Virus record (IMG/VR): IMGVR_UViG_3300044643_000527 | Span: 1-62,905 of that record | Reading direction: 5' to 3' (one strand) | DNA length: 62,905 bases | Source of the DNA: a virus | Translations under genes and position numbers: made by a program | Notes under the pieces: model-generated | Databases searched by the model: none | Told to the model about the DNA's origin: nothing | The model's input: the letters and a program-made list of their open reading frames with translations, nothing else | In this document: positions 10,713 through 21,550 of the stretch, one piece after another | How positions within the stretch are numbered: the stretch's first letter is position 1 | Layout: each line of letters starts with the position of its first letter

Positions 10713-13700
10713 TATTGGCAGGATTTTATTATCTCTTCTAAATTTGTTCTATTTTGTTCAGGTGTATTGTTTACACCTTCCTGATAAGCTTTAGCCTTAT
10801 CTTCTTCAGCTTTTCTTAAGAAATCATCTACTGACATTTGGCTTTCTTGCATTACAGATTTTTCACCTTCTGTAGGATTATATTCCGGAGGTGTAGTTTC
10901 ACCAGCATTCATCTCACTTTCTGTTATATATTCTGCATCAAATTTACTAATTTCAACTGATATTTTTTTACCTTTTTCATCTTCAAGAATATAATTTTTA
11001 GGAGTAATTTCTTTTACTGTATACATAGTATCATCAAAAGAAAATCTTGAAAATACCTTATCACCTACTTTAATTACATTATCATACTCATCTACTATTA
11101 CTTCCTCCTCTTCTTCTACTATATTTTCAAATATATCTGTTGGTATTTCATAAGCAAGAGCTAGTGCTTCATTGAACCTAGTTAAATCAGCAATTTCTTT
11201 TTCAATTTTTTCTTTACGTTTTTCTTTAACATATTCACTTTCAAATTCATATTTTAAACTTTCAATTTCATTTTGAATATCTCTATAAGAATCTGTTATT
11301 AAACCTTCCTCAGCATTAAGTTGAGCTTTTTCTAACAACTGTACAAGTGACAAATTACTTCTATTTATTCTAGTAGCTGACATTAAACTAAAGATCTTGT
11401 ATTGATAATCTTTAAATTTATTTGCTGCTTCATCAGTAGTTTCAGTTTTTAAGAACTGAATTCTTTTTACTCCTTCATGAATTAATTCTGAAGCATCTGC
11501 CATACTAAGCTCATCAATTAATTCATCTTCTATGTCTTCATCTGTTAGTAATCTAGATGCTTTCATAGTTTCTATAGCCAACTGTTGATTTATTGTAGAT
11601 GGTTTTATATCTTCACTTTGAAATTCAAAATGCTTATCATAATAATTTTTAAAGTTCTTATCAGCCTCTAACTGCTCATTAATAAAATCACTATCATCCT
11701 CCAGCACTGATTTGTCTATATCATCAAATGAAACATCAGCCTTAACATTTTTTAATGCATCAGATTGTCTTTTTAAATTTGCTTCCGATTTATTTAAGTC
11801 GTCCTTATACTTTTTAATAATACTTTTAATAGTTTCTTTTCCACTGTAAGATCTTAATGCTTTTTTCTTTTGCTCAAGTAGATCTGCAATATCTTTTGGA
11901 ATAGTAATTTTATCTTTAGTAATTGAATTATTAATTAACTTTTCTATCCTTATAATTTTATCAATGTTTTCTTTAGTTTCTTCATCTGTAATTTCATTTA
12001 ACTTATCTCTAAATAATTGATATCTAAGTGATATGGCTCTCTTAGCTCCCGGAGCTAGTTTACCTTTCTTCTGAGGAAACAATTTATCCATCTCTTTTTG
12101 TACAGACTCTCTATACAAAGGAACTAAGAAATCAAACTTATATGGATTTTTAGTTTGTTCAAACTGTTTTTCATTAAATGGTTTTCCAGTTTTTGGATCT
12201 ATATCATTATTTACAATTATATTTCCATCAGCATCTCTTTTATATTTTATCTCTTTATAAATATTACCTCTTCCTGGAGCACCCGCTGCTATTACTTGAT
12301 TTGTTTCTTTATTAGATTCTCTTTCAACAGGAAGCATTGCTAGACCAGCTATCTTTCTATCTATGTTCCTTTCTAACATTGTAGCATAACCTGCAGTCTG
12401 AATGGTATATTCATTTCTTTTTGAATAAACTTTTTTCTTAGTGCTTTGATTATTAAAGTTTAAGAACTTCTTATTTTCTCCAGACTTAATATCTACTACA
12501 TATATACCATCTTTATCTGCTAAGATAAGGTCAATCTCCCCAGCAATTCTATCTTTCCTACCATACTCATCTTCAATATCTGAGTCAAATACTACAAGAT
12601 CTCTACCAACTATATACAGCTCTCCAGAATCTACTCTTGCTTTAATAGTATCAAGATATGCAATGAGATTATCATAAGCTTCTTTGGTTATTATTTTTTC
12701 ATTGAACTCAGGTTTCTTTCCAGACTCTAAATAATCTTTTGCTAAGTCAAAGAAGTTACCTGCAACTCTACTATCTTCATATGAGTTCTCTGCAAAGAAA
12801 GAATTTATTATATCTTTGGTAGTATTACGTTTTGTTGCTGTATCAAAATTATCTTTAGTAGTTGGTTGAGCTGTTTTGTTTAAAGCAGATATCTCTTCAA
12901 ATTGATTTGATACAAAAGCATGTGCTTCTTCAATTTCTTTTACTAGTGTAGGATTTAATTTTTTATAGTCTTCAGCATTCATATGTGCTAAATACCCCTC
13001 ATAACCGGTAACATCAATATTACCTAATTTACTTTGCCAATCTTTTAAAATACTTGCCCCATAACTATAGTTAAGTATGTCTCCTACACCATTATTATCA
13101 AACTCAAATTCTTCAGTAGTAAAATTATCTAATAGCTCTCGGTCATTTACTTTTACTTTAGATTTAGCTTTTGAATAATTGTAATTTTTATTTAAGCTAT
13201 CAAGTATTTGTTTAATGATAGGATTATTATATCCATCTTTATATGTGTCAGCCATTCCTTTAACCAACCATTCATTAGTGTTAAAGAAGAAAGGATACCA
13301 TTTACCTTTAGTTTTACTACTAGTTCCTTGAGAGCTTCTATATATTGGTATAATGGCCCCATCAATATCAAATATAATAGCATCTCTACCACCACCTAAA
13401 TCAAACAAAGTTGCTCCATTATTCTTTTTTACCAAACCTCTTTCAAAAAGCACATCTAAAAATTCTTCTAGCTCAACATCTTTATTTTCAGCCGCAGCAT
13501 CAAGAGTATTAGTAATGATATTAGCTCTTACTTGTCTTCTTTCTATATCGGCTGTAGTATCTGTAGAAACAGGAGCTGTAGTAACACCATCAATTTTATT
13601 TTGAATCTCTACAGCTTGCTCATATAATGCTTCTTTCTTAGCAGCATCTTTTTCTTCATCTGCTTTTTCTAAGATAGCAACCTTTTGTTTTTCTAATTTA

Positions 13701-16700
13701 ATTTGTTCAGGTGTTAAGCTTGGTAATAGCTTTAACTCATCTTCTAAAGCATCAAAGAATAACTTATTAGTTCCCGGTAATGCTTCTTCATTTGACTCAG
13801 ACAAAGTTCTTAATCTAGAAACAAATTCTTTTGCAGATGTTGGATTAAGTCCATTCTTACCAATAGTTTGATCAAAAACTGTATCTACACTTTCTTGACC
13901 TTGGTATTCATATTCCTCATCTATAACATCTTGCATAGCTTGGGTCATTCTTCTGTGGAATTTCCCATTTATTCTGTATGCTTTTTGTCCTTTTCTTAAA
14001 CCTGTTACTTCATCATCTTCTGTAAGAGTAACTCCCTTTTCAACTTTATTCTGAGCTTTAAATAACTTTTGTATACTTCTGACAGATTCTTTTATTTCTT
14101 CTGGATATTTTGCAAACTGTCTTGCTGCAATAATTACATTAAGATTTTTTAAATCCAATGCTAATCCGTCTATTCTTTTTTGTGCTTCTTTTATTGCTTC
14201 TTTTTCAGAGACAGGATCTAAAAATTCTAGTTCTTCATTTTCTCTAGTAAGGCCATCTGCAACAGCATCTCTTATGTCAATAAGCTGTTCAAGAGTTCTG
14301 TTTTTAGTATCTACAGTTGCACCATTAACAGTAAGAACAGTTTCTTTTTCAGAAATAGTGGGTCTGTTTTTATCATTATACTCATCAAAGTATTTTTTAT
14401 TTTCCGGTCTAGAATACCATTGCTCAAATGTTTGTTGGTCTAAATCAGAATCTTCTACTAGTGCATTTTGTTCTTCTGCAGAAAGAGTATCAACATACTC
14501 TTCTTGATACTTTAAATATAGTTCATTCCTAAAGTCAATCAAGTCTGGAGTATCCAGATTAGTTTCTGGAGTTACTTCTTCATAAGGAATTTCTAAATCT
14601 AAAGATTCTTTATCCGCAGCATATGCTTTATATACTCCCTCTATTTGTTCATTGTAGGCATTTGTAATTCTTTCAACTTCTACCGGATCAGGTAGCATTT
14701 CAATTTTATACTTTTTACCTTCAGTAAATCTATCTTTTATTTTTCTAATATCTACAAGCTCCCCATCAGCATTGTCCATATGGATATTTCCATCCTTATC
14801 TTTGAACAATACCATTGGTTCTGAATCTTTGTCAATCTTAAGCTCTACATATTCATCATTAGCTAATTGATCTACAGCTTCAGTAATTGAAAAAGTTTTG
14901 TTACGGTCTTTACCTTTTATCTCTCCAGTTTCTGTTTTTGTAGGTTTCTTTACAAGCTTATCTATCTCAGCTTGTTTCTTTGCTTCTAAATCATCAATAT
15001 CTTTTTGATAAGCATCATCTATTATCCCTGTTTTTTTAGGGTTCTGCTTTGATTTTAATTCATTGTATTTTTCAAAATAATCTTGATAGATTTGAGCATA
15101 TTCTTTACTGCCTAGTTTATATATTTCTTTAGTAATGTTGTTAAAGATTTCTTTAGGAGGAACACCATTTTTCATATAGTTTTCCATATCCTCAAGACTC
15201 ATATATAATCCTTTGTCAGCTAGTTCATTTAACAAAGCATTGGCTCTTACTTTATCCATCTCAGATGAAATAAGATCCTCAAAGTATTTTACTCTTTTTT
15301 GATTTTGAACTCTTATCCAATCTGCATTTCTTCTTACTACATCTAAAAATGCATCTGGATCATTTAATACTTCAATATAGTTTTCTATACTTAATGCTTC
15401 ATGACCAAGTTTAGTATGATCCATTAGTAGTTCAAACATCTCATCTAAATCTTCATTAAAGATTCTAGTCCCTGTATGCTTACCAAGTGTTTGAATGTAT
15501 GTATTAAATGAACCTTTTAGTTCAGAAAGTACTTGTGTTTTAAGTTCTTCATTATCCAAGCTTCCAAGATTATCATCCATGTATTTAATGATGTCTTCAG
15601 TAGTAGCTTCTTTACCAGTTTCCTTTTGTATTTCTTCAGCAATCTCATTTGAATAACTAGCTCTATTGAAGAATGCATCAAATACTTTATATTTTTCTAA
15701 GAAGTCTTCTGTGATATTAATTTTATCTTGAATGATTTGAACTTTATTTCTATCATTTGTAGTCTCCTTTTCTGCTTGTAATTCTTTTCTTAAAATATCC
15801 AGCTCCTCAACCATATCTCCTTGGTTAATTTGACCATTTGGAGTTAGCGGTTTAAACAATAAATTTCTTTGTCTATTGCTAATATTTTTGAGTTTAGGAT
15901 TGGCATTAAACTTTGCATCTATCTCTGCTCTTCTTTTTAAAGCATCATCATATGCTTCATTAAAGAAGACCATGTTTTTATTAGCAATGTTCCAAGCATT
16001 GTGCAAGATTACTTTTTCCTCATAATTTGAATCTTCCGGATTTAAACTATTTATATCAACAGGATTTGGATTTTTCTTTTCTACTTTATCATATAGATTT
16101 TTTATCTTATCTAATCTAGCAACAGAATTATCTATACGAGTTCTATATTTAGGGACTTGTTCTAAATCAATATTTACTGCATCAGCAAACTCCTCATCAG
16201 TAAGGTCTTTTAATCCTTCAAGTTTTTCTTTAAATATACCAAAAGTACCAGTGCTTTTAAGTTTTTCAACTTGAGCTATGTATGCTTCCATTTCTGAATC
16301 AATACCAGCTTTTTTGTTTTCTCTATTCTTTACTTGACCAACTACATCTTGAGCACCAAGATTTTGCATTTCCACAGACATGAAAGTTGCAAGATCCATT
16401 TCATTTAGTTGATTAACTAAATTTTGAGCAACAGTTGTTTGAGCCTCTTTCCATTTTTGATATTGTTCTTTATGAAACATTCTATTCCAGTTAGAACTAA
16501 GAAAAGGAACTGCACTGTTTAACGGTCCCGCAAGAGTCCCCATTAAAAATCCAGATGCAAATGTTTCAGCACCCTTTGCTGTAAAAGGATTTTGTTCTGC
16601 CCATGACTCACTAAAATAATCTAACTTGTCTCTATTAATAGCACGCATTGCTGCTCTAGAGTATAGCATGTTTTGAAGAGTAGGGCTTTTATAGCTATCA

Positions 16701-18304
16701 AGAAAATATCTTTCGTTTGCTTCTGCAATTGTTTCCTGTAAGTTTTCTTGAATACCTTCTGTAAAGTTAGCCTTAAAATAACCAACAGTATTAACTGCAG
16801 ATTTATGTATAGGATTTTTTAACCAACCTTTAGCTAAGTTTTTTAAATTGTTTTTTTCAATAGCAAACTTCTTTGCCGCTCTATCATAAACAACTTTACC
16901 TATTTTACCAAAGTTCTTACTACCTTCTCTTGATGCAATATCATATATGTCATCTGTAGTAGATTTAATAAAGTTTCTTATACCACCTTTAGGTCCAGTA
17001 ATATTATGGAATGTAATACCATTACTTACATATATTAATGCTGCATTCTCTAGTAAAGTTTCATAAGAAGCATCCTTTGCTTGTTTTTCTATTTCCGCAA
17101 GCTCTTTATTATTAGGTACTTCATTATTATTTGCTATGTATGCTTCATTATAAAGTTTATCATAAACATGATTCTCCACCATACCAGCTTCTAGTCTAGC
17201 CTCAGATAGTGCCATGTTTATTTTTCTAACATCTCTATAGAATCCACCAGCAGTTTTTGATAAGATAGCAAGGTCTGTTAAGTTATCAGCTTGTTTAAAA
17301 CCTTTAAATGCATGCATTGTATTTTCCAAAGGATTCAATGCTTGAACACTTGACTTTAAAAACTCAGATGATCTTGCAGCATTCCAGAAATTTCTTGCAC
17401 CACTTGCTGTTTCCGTAAGTTTTAATGTTCTTCTTACAGCATCATAACCTTTCTTTGCTGAATTTAATCCCTTAAATAGTTTAGGGATTTTTAATAAGTT
17501 ATTTGCAGTTGTTGCAATTAAACTTGTACCACCTGTTGGTGCAGCTAATAATGCTCCGACAGCTTCTTCTGCTATTGCTTCACCAATAATACCTGCAGTA
17601 TAACCAAAGTTCATTACAGTATTATTAACAAAACCAGATACTCCTCCTTTACTAGAGTTACCTATAGCAGCTGCTTCTTCATAAAGTCTTGCATCTTCTA
17701 AATCTCCAGAGGTAAAATCCCCTTTTAACATTTTACCTAAACTCTTAGGCCCAGAAACAAAACCTCTTGTAAATAATGGAACAAAAGAATGTGTCATCAT
17801 TCTAGAGAAGTCATCCCATCTAGTTGTTCTAGCATTAAAGTTTGCTTCATTGTTTCTTAATGGAGAGAACCCTACCTCATCAAATTTCTTTTGTCCATAT
17901 GCTGCATATCTTTTATAGAATGCATTACCATCTGGTCCAGCATTATATGAATAGATTTTAGCATAGTTATTCTTATCCTGATTAGCCTGAAAGAAAGATT
18001 GAATAAATTGTCCAGTAGATTTATTATACTGATTAATATCAATAGGCTTCTTTGGAATACTAGGATTAACCGCATTAGTCTTAACAAGATTATGTTTAAT
18101 CTCTCTGTTAGGTCTATTTAGATTTTCAATGTTTGCAATAGATGGAAAAAAAGATTCATTCCTTGTGGGAATGTTAGCTTTTGGCATATCAATTAAATCT
18201 CCTTCAAATGCAGATAAACCTTTTGCATCTGGTATAGGTTGATTAATTTTTCCATACTCCGGTCCTAGTGGATCTAAAGGATCAAATAATTCTTGCTCTG
18301 CCAT
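10712..18304 (-). CDS. Giant crAss-like cargo protein (2530 aa) with PD-(D/E)XK nuclease core
   Basis: Giant protein immediately upstream of the polymerase gene (TAATG overlap), in the slot where crAss-like phages encode capsid cargo proteins that are ejected into the cell. Residues ~225-265 form an Ala/Gly-rich, membrane-compatible stretch (FGYTAGIIGEAIAEEAVGAL). Much of residues 640-1500 is acidic, helical and coiled-coil-like. Residues ~1840-2010 carry a PD-(D/E)XK nuclease signature: GEIDLIL with D1925, then VVDIKSG with D1938 and K1940, then a QTAGYATML segment that fits the RecB/Cas4 Q-x3-Y motif. Near residues 2410-2475 a segment starting VGDKVFSRF looks like a small KOW/SH3-like barrel. 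The nuclease may trim phage or host DNA during or after ejection, but that is inference. The other regions are unrecognised. Confidence 0.85.
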   Translation of the reverse strand: MAEQELFDPLDPLGPEYGKINQPIPDAKGLSAFEGDLIDMPKANIPTRNESFFPSIANIENLNRPNREIKHNLVKTNAVNPSIPKKPIDINQYNKSTGQFIQSFFQANQDKNNYAKIYSYNAGPDGNAFYKRYAAYGQKKFDEVGFSPLRNNEANFNARTTRWDDFSRMMTHSFVPLFTRGFVSGPKSLGKMLKGDFTSGDLEDARLYEEAAAIGNSSKGGVSGFVNNTVMNFGYTAGIIGEAIAEEAVGALLAAPTGGTSLIATTANNLLKIPKLFKGLNSAKKGYDAVRRTLKLTETASGARNFWNAARSSEFLKSSVQALNPLENTMHAFKGFKQADNLTDLAILSKTAGGFYRDVRKINMALSEARLEAGMVENHVYDKLYNEAYIANNNEVPNNKELAEIEKQAKDASYETLLENAALIYVSNGITFHNITGPKGGIRNFIKSTTDDIYDIASREGSKNFGKIGKVVYDRAAKKFAIEKNNLKNLAKGWLKNPIHKSAVNTVGYFKANFTEGIQENLQETIAEANERYFLDSYKSPTLQNMLYSRAAMRAINRDKLDYFSESWAEQNPFTAKGAETFASGFLMGTLAGPLNSAVPFLSSNWNRMFHKEQYQKWKEAQTTVAQNLVNQLNEMDLATFMSVEMQNLGAQDVVGQVKNRENKKAGIDSEMEAYIAQVEKLKSTGTFGIFKEKLEGLKDLTDEEFADAVNIDLEQVPKYRTRIDNSVARLDKIKNLYDKVEKKNPNPVDINSLNPEDSNYEEKVILHNAWNIANKNMVFFNEAYDDALKRRAEIDAKFNANPKLKNISNRQRNLLFKPLTPNGQINQGDMVEELDILRKELQAEKETTNDRNKVQIIQDKINITEDFLEKYKVFDAFFNRASYSNEIAEEIQKETGKEATTEDIIKYMDDNLGSLDNEELKTQVLSELKGSFNTYIQTLGKHTGTRIFNEDLDEMFELLMDHTKLGHEALSIENYIEVLNDPDAFLDVVRRNADWIRVQNQKRVKYFEDLISSEMDKVRANALLNELADKGLYMSLEDMENYMKNGVPPKEIFNNITKEIYKLGSKEYAQIYQDYFEKYNELKSKQNPKKTGIIDDAYQKDIDDLEAKKQAEIDKLVKKPTKTETGEIKGKDRNKTFSITEAVDQLANDEYVELKIDKDSEPMVLFKDKDGNIHMDNADGELVDIRKIKDRFTEGKKYKIEMLPDPVEVERITNAYNEQIEGVYKAYAADKESLDLEIPYEEVTPETNLDTPDLIDFRNELYLKYQEEYVDTLSAEEQNALVEDSDLDQQTFEQWYSRPENKKYFDEYNDKNRPTISEKETVLTVNGATVDTKNRTLEQLIDIRDAVADGLTRENEELEFLDPVSEKEAIKEAQKRIDGLALDLKNLNVIIAARQFAKYPEEIKESVRSIQKLFKAQNKVEKGVTLTEDDEVTGLRKGQKAYRINGKFHRRMTQAMQDVIDEEYEYQGQESVDTVFDQTIGKNGLNPTSAKEFVSRLRTLSESNEEALPGTNKLFFDALEDELKLLPSLTPEQIKLEKQKVAILEKADEEKDAAKKEALYEQAVEIQNKIDGVTTAPVSTDTTADIERRQVRANIITNTLDAAAENKDVELEEFLDVLFERGLVKKNNGATLFDLGGGRDAIIFDIDGAIIPIYRSSQGTSSKTKGKWYPFFFNTNEWLVKGMADTYKDGYNNPIIKQILDSLNKNYNYSKAKSKVKVNDRELLDNFTTEEFEFDNNGVGDILNYSYGASILKDWQSKLGNIDVTGYEGYLAHMNAEDYKKLNPTLVKEIEEAHAFVSNQFEEISALNKTAQPTTKDNFDTATKRNTTKDIINSFFAENSYEDSRVAGNFFDLAKDYLESGKKPEFNEKIITKEAYDNLIAYLDTIKARVDSGELYIVGRDLVVFDSDIEDEYGRKDRIAGEIDLILADKDGIYVVDIKSGENKKFLNFNNQSTKKKVYSKRNEYTIQTAGYATMLERNIDRKIAGLAMLPVERESNKETNQVIAAGAPGRGNIYKEIKYKRDADGNIIVNNDIDPKTGKPFNEKQFEQTKNPYKFDFLVPLYRESVQKEMDKLFPQKKGKLAPGAKRAISLRYQLFRDKLNEITDEETKENIDKIIRIEKLINNSITKDKITIPKDIADLLEQKKKALRSYSGKETIKSIIKKYKDDLNKSEANLKRQSDALKNVKADVSFDDIDKSVLEDDSDFINEQLEADKNFKNYYDKHFEFQSEDIKPSTINQQLAIETMKASRLLTDEDIEDELIDELSMADASELIHEGVKRIQFLKTETTDEAANKFKDYQYKIFSLMSATRINRSNLSLVQLLEKAQLNAEEGLITDSYRDIQNEIESLKYEFESEYVKEKRKEKIEKEIADLTRFNEALALAYEIPTDIFENIVEEEEEVIVDEYDNVIKVGDKVFSRFSFDDTMYTVKEITPKNYILEDEKGKKISVEISKFDAEYITESEMNAGETTPPEYNPTEGEKSVMQESQMSVDDFLRKAEEDKAKAYQEGVNNTPEQNRTNLEEIIKSCQ

Positions 18305-18306
18305 AT

Positions 18307-21300
18307 TTATTCTCCTTGATAATAGTTATTATGTAAGTAGTTAATCTGATCATCATTCTGCATTAACCAGTTTATCATTTGATCTCTATTGCTTTCTAAT
18401 AAACCACCTTGTAATCCAGTATTAACTGTTGTATGTCCTTGTTCAACTATACCAGTATTTGGATTATATTTAGGATAGTAAACTGTTGTAACATAATCTC
18501 CAGTACCATATGTATTTGGTGTTACAACATATCTCTTCATTGGATCTCCACCAATATCATTTAACTCATACTTCCTAAATGTTTCAATGTAAGATGCCAT
18601 TGGAGATGTATAGGCTTGTTTATACATTGTAACATTATTTAATTTACTGTTATCCATTATAAAAGTTAAACCATTTGTCATTGCCTTTTTATAATCACCA
18701 GCAGTAAGTAAGTTTTCTGGAGTTTTAGTATTCTTAGATAAATACTGATCTAACCATTCTTTATTAGGAATAATTGTTATTGAAGCAAATTTACTATTTC
18801 CACCTGCAATAGGTGATACTTTTAATCCAAACTGTGATAGTTTTGTCTTTCCTCCTTTTTGCTGAGCTTTTTCAAAATCTAACATTAAGTCTGAAAGAAG
18901 CTTTTGTCCTTGTGCAGCTCTTATGGATTGTATACCCTTAGCTTTATCATAATTATCTTTAGTAAGATTTCCAAATGTAAACACATCTGAACCACCCCAA
19001 TCAAAGTTTTTTAAAGCATCAATTGCTTCACCAAAGTGTGCTTTACCTGCAGACATTCCTTTTGGATTAACAGTAATTCTAGATGATCCAACTGTAAACA
19101 ATCCTGTACCTTTATCTAAAGGACCTAATGAAAGTCTAGCAGGAATAGCTTTTACAACCTTGGAGTCACTGTATTTTTTACCAGCTTTGCTAACTAGATC
19201 ATCATAGTCATAATTATCAAGTATTTTTTTAACATTTGCATTAACTTTTGGATCATATGGATTTATTTTATCTTTTGGACTCATGAAATCCATTGCTGCT
19301 GCAATTAAACCAACAGGTGTGTAACTAAGTTCTTTAGTAAGTGCATCTTTACCTATTGGTCCAACACCAGGTATAATAGCTTCTATTCCTTTTTCTAACC
19401 ATGCTAAAGGACTTACAAGGTTTGAATAGTAAATGGACTTTCTAAATGCTTCAGTATTAGCACCTGGGATCTTTTTTAATAAAGATGATATTCTTTGTAT
19501 TGCTGGAGTATCTTCTTTAAATTTTACATATTGTAAATATTTTTCATAATCTTTAGCTGCTTCAGGACCTATTTTTCTTGAAGCCATTTTAGTAAACTCT
19601 TTTTTACTTCTTAGATTACCTTGCTCATCATACAATAAATATGCAGAACTAAACCCTTCTTTCATTAAAGCTTTTTCTACAGACTTAGCTGAATCTTTTC
19701 TAAACTTTTGATCAGATTCAAGATATAACATGTAGTCATTAGCTTTTACACTACCATTAACAAAGTTTACATAATCTTGAGTTCTCTGACCGTTATCAGT
19801 AAATATGTCTAACTCACGGTTTTTAGAAACCCATTTGTTCATTCTTGTATGAATACTTTTAACACCGTCTTCTCCTACATATTTTCTTAACCAAGAATCT
19901 CCGTACTTATGGTATTTATTGATAAAATCTTGTGCTGTAATTTTTTTGTCTTTACTGTAACCAAGAATATATGCCGCAGTTTTCTGAGACATTTTTTTAT
20001 CTTGTAATGCTTTTCCAATAATAGCAAAACTAGAATTAAAGAAAGGATCGAGATATTCCTGCTTAGTCATGTTAGATATCTCTCTACTTTTTTCTTTAAA
20101 GTTTATAACATCAGTTACATTACCCTTATCATTTGATTCTGTTGTCACCATATTTTGACTTTCCACAGGAACAACATTACCATCTTCATCTTCATAGTGA
20201 GTACCTGCTTCTATCTTAGCTGCATCTAAATCATTTTTTCTTTCCAGTTTATTTTTATAGTCAGCTAATTGCAAAGCATATCTTTGTTTTTGTTCTAAGA
20301 CTGCATATGGGTCTGCCTTATATTCTTCACTAGAATTTCTAAATGCAAGTGAGTGAGCTGCTTCATCTAAATCTTTTTGCATTAACAATGAAGCCATACC
20401 ATTATCAACTTTGTATCTTAAAGAATCTACATCTCCATAAGGATTTTTAAACCCAGTACTTGTTGTAGCAGTTTTAGATTCTCCACTACTCATAGTATCA
20501 TAGTCCTTCTTTGCCCTTTCTAATACAGAGTTATTAATATCTCTACCTTCTATGTATGCATCAAGAATATTTTTAGCATTAGGACTTGCGGTACCATTTT
20601 TAATTTGAGTTTCTAAATCTTTGATCTTGCTATCATATACCCCTGCTGCAGCTTCTATATTCTTATATCTTTTTTCAGATTGAGATTTAAGTATATTAAA
20701 GTTGTTCTCAAGATACTTCATCTCAGCAGCATTCTTATCTCCATTAAATTGAGCAGCATTAGAGTAAGCATAGTCTTTTCTATTTACATATGCCTGTGTC
20801 TGATAGATTGCTTGAATCTGTGCATCATTACCAAGATTAGCTTCAAATAAATGTTGCAATGGTTCTTCTAATGGTTCACCATTTGTTTTAGTAATCATGT
20901 ATCTACCATCCTCTGACCACTTTACAGTTTTAATATCACCGTATTGTTTTGCAAGATTAAATGCTTTTTCTTGAACATTAACATATGGAGTATACATTAC
21001 ATTTTCAAAGCCCATTGCTTTGTCAGCTGTAGCTTCTTTAAACTCATCTCTTTTATATTGTAGTTGTCTAAGACCAACATCCCAAAATTCAGCTCTTCTT
21101 TTTTCATCTGCTGATCCTTGTAATGCTTGTGCTGTTCCAACTTGAGAGTTATAGTTTTTTGTCCAAGCCATATCTTTCATTAAAGCCTTATCTTCATAGA
21201 AAGGTTTAAATACTTGAGTAGCTTGAGATACATTTTGCTGTAAAGAAAGATCAAGACCCGCAAGTCTTCCCACATTAAAATTAATTTGATCTAATAAGTA

Positions 21301-21489
21301 GTCTTTCTTTTTAGCATTATCTTCTCTTGTAAGATCTGCATAGAAATACTGGCCATATATTTTATTTAATGACTTCCAATTTGAATCATACTGAGTCTGT
21401 TTATTCTGTATTAAGTTAGCATACAGATTTAGATCAGGCTGATATGGTTGTAATTGCGGTATAAATGTGGCTGCCGTATAAGTTGCCAT
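18307..21489 (-). CDS. Large virion/cargo protein, 1060 aa
   Basis: Ends two bases before the ATG of the 2530-aa gene, so the two are probably cotranscribed. The first ~150 residues (FIPQLQPYQPDLN, then QTQYDSNWKSLNKIYGQYF and DMAWTKNYN) match, from memory, the N-terminus of a large structural protein common in phages of Bacteroidota. The rest is mostly helical, with charged coiled-coil stretches near residues 260-420 and a Gly/Pro-containing middle near 690-760 that includes a short hydrophobic patch (GVGPIGKDAL, TPVGLIAAAMDF). No enzymatic motif was found. Placement between the repeat proteins and the giant nuclease/polymerase ORFs suggests capsid cargo or a component of the ejection apparatus. 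A candidate promoter motif sits 12-32 bases upstream of the start. Confidence 0.75.
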   Translation of the reverse strand: MATYTAATFIPQLQPYQPDLNLYANLIQNKQTQYDSNWKSLNKIYGQYFYADLTREDNAKKKDYLLDQINFNVGRLAGLDLSLQQNVSQATQVFKPFYEDKALMKDMAWTKNYNSQVGTAQALQGSADEKRRAEFWDVGLRQLQYKRDEFKEATADKAMGFENVMYTPYVNVQEKAFNLAKQYGDIKTVKWSEDGRYMITKTNGEPLEEPLQHLFEANLGNDAQIQAIYQTQAYVNRKDYAYSNAAQFNGDKNAAEMKYLENNFNILKSQSEKRYKNIEAAAGVYDSKIKDLETQIKNGTASPNAKNILDAYIEGRDINNSVLERAKKDYDTMSSGESKTATTSTGFKNPYGDVDSLRYKVDNGMASLLMQKDLDEAAHSLAFRNSSEEYKADPYAVLEQKQRYALQLADYKNKLERKNDLDAAKIEAGTHYEDEDGNVVPVESQNMVTTESNDKGNVTDVINFKEKSREISNMTKQEYLDPFFNSSFAIIGKALQDKKMSQKTAAYILGYSKDKKITAQDFINKYHKYGDSWLRKYVGEDGVKSIHTRMNKWVSKNRELDIFTDNGQRTQDYVNFVNGSVKANDYMLYLESDQKFRKDSAKSVEKALMKEGFSSAYLLYDEQGNLRSKKEFTKMASRKIGPEAAKDYEKYLQYVKFKEDTPAIQRISSLLKKIPGANTEAFRKSIYYSNLVSPLAWLEKGIEAIIPGVGPIGKDALTKELSYTPVGLIAAAMDFMSPKDKINPYDPKVNANVKKILDNYDYDDLVSKAGKKYSDSKVVKAIPARLSLGPLDKGTGLFTVGSSRITVNPKGMSAGKAHFGEAIDALKNFDWGGSDVFTFGNLTKDNYDKAKGIQSIRAAQGQKLLSDLMLDFEKAQQKGGKTKLSQFGLKVSPIAGGNSKFASITIIPNKEWLDQYLSKNTKTPENLLTAGDYKKAMTNGLTFIMDNSKLNNVTMYKQAYTSPMASYIETFRKYELNDIGGDPMKRYVVTPNTYGTGDYVTTVYYPKYNPNTGIVEQGHTTVNTGLQGGLLESNRDQMINWLMQNDDQINYLHNNYYQGE

Positions 21490-21500
21490 AATGTTCTATT

Positions 21501-21521
21501 CTATAGTATAAATATATTAAA
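21501..21521 (-). promoter_or_regulatory. Conserved AT-rich motif before the 1060-aa gene
   Basis: On the minus strand this 21-base block contains ATATATTTATACTATAG. It matches the block at 27491-27511 in 19 of 21 positions and lies 12 bases upstream of the ATG at 21489. The TATATTTA core differs by one base from TAnnTTTG. Probably a phage late or middle promoter; a leader of only a few bases would result. Confidence 0.5.
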
Positions 21522-21550
21522 ATTTTCTAAGTTTAATAAACCTTAAAAGT

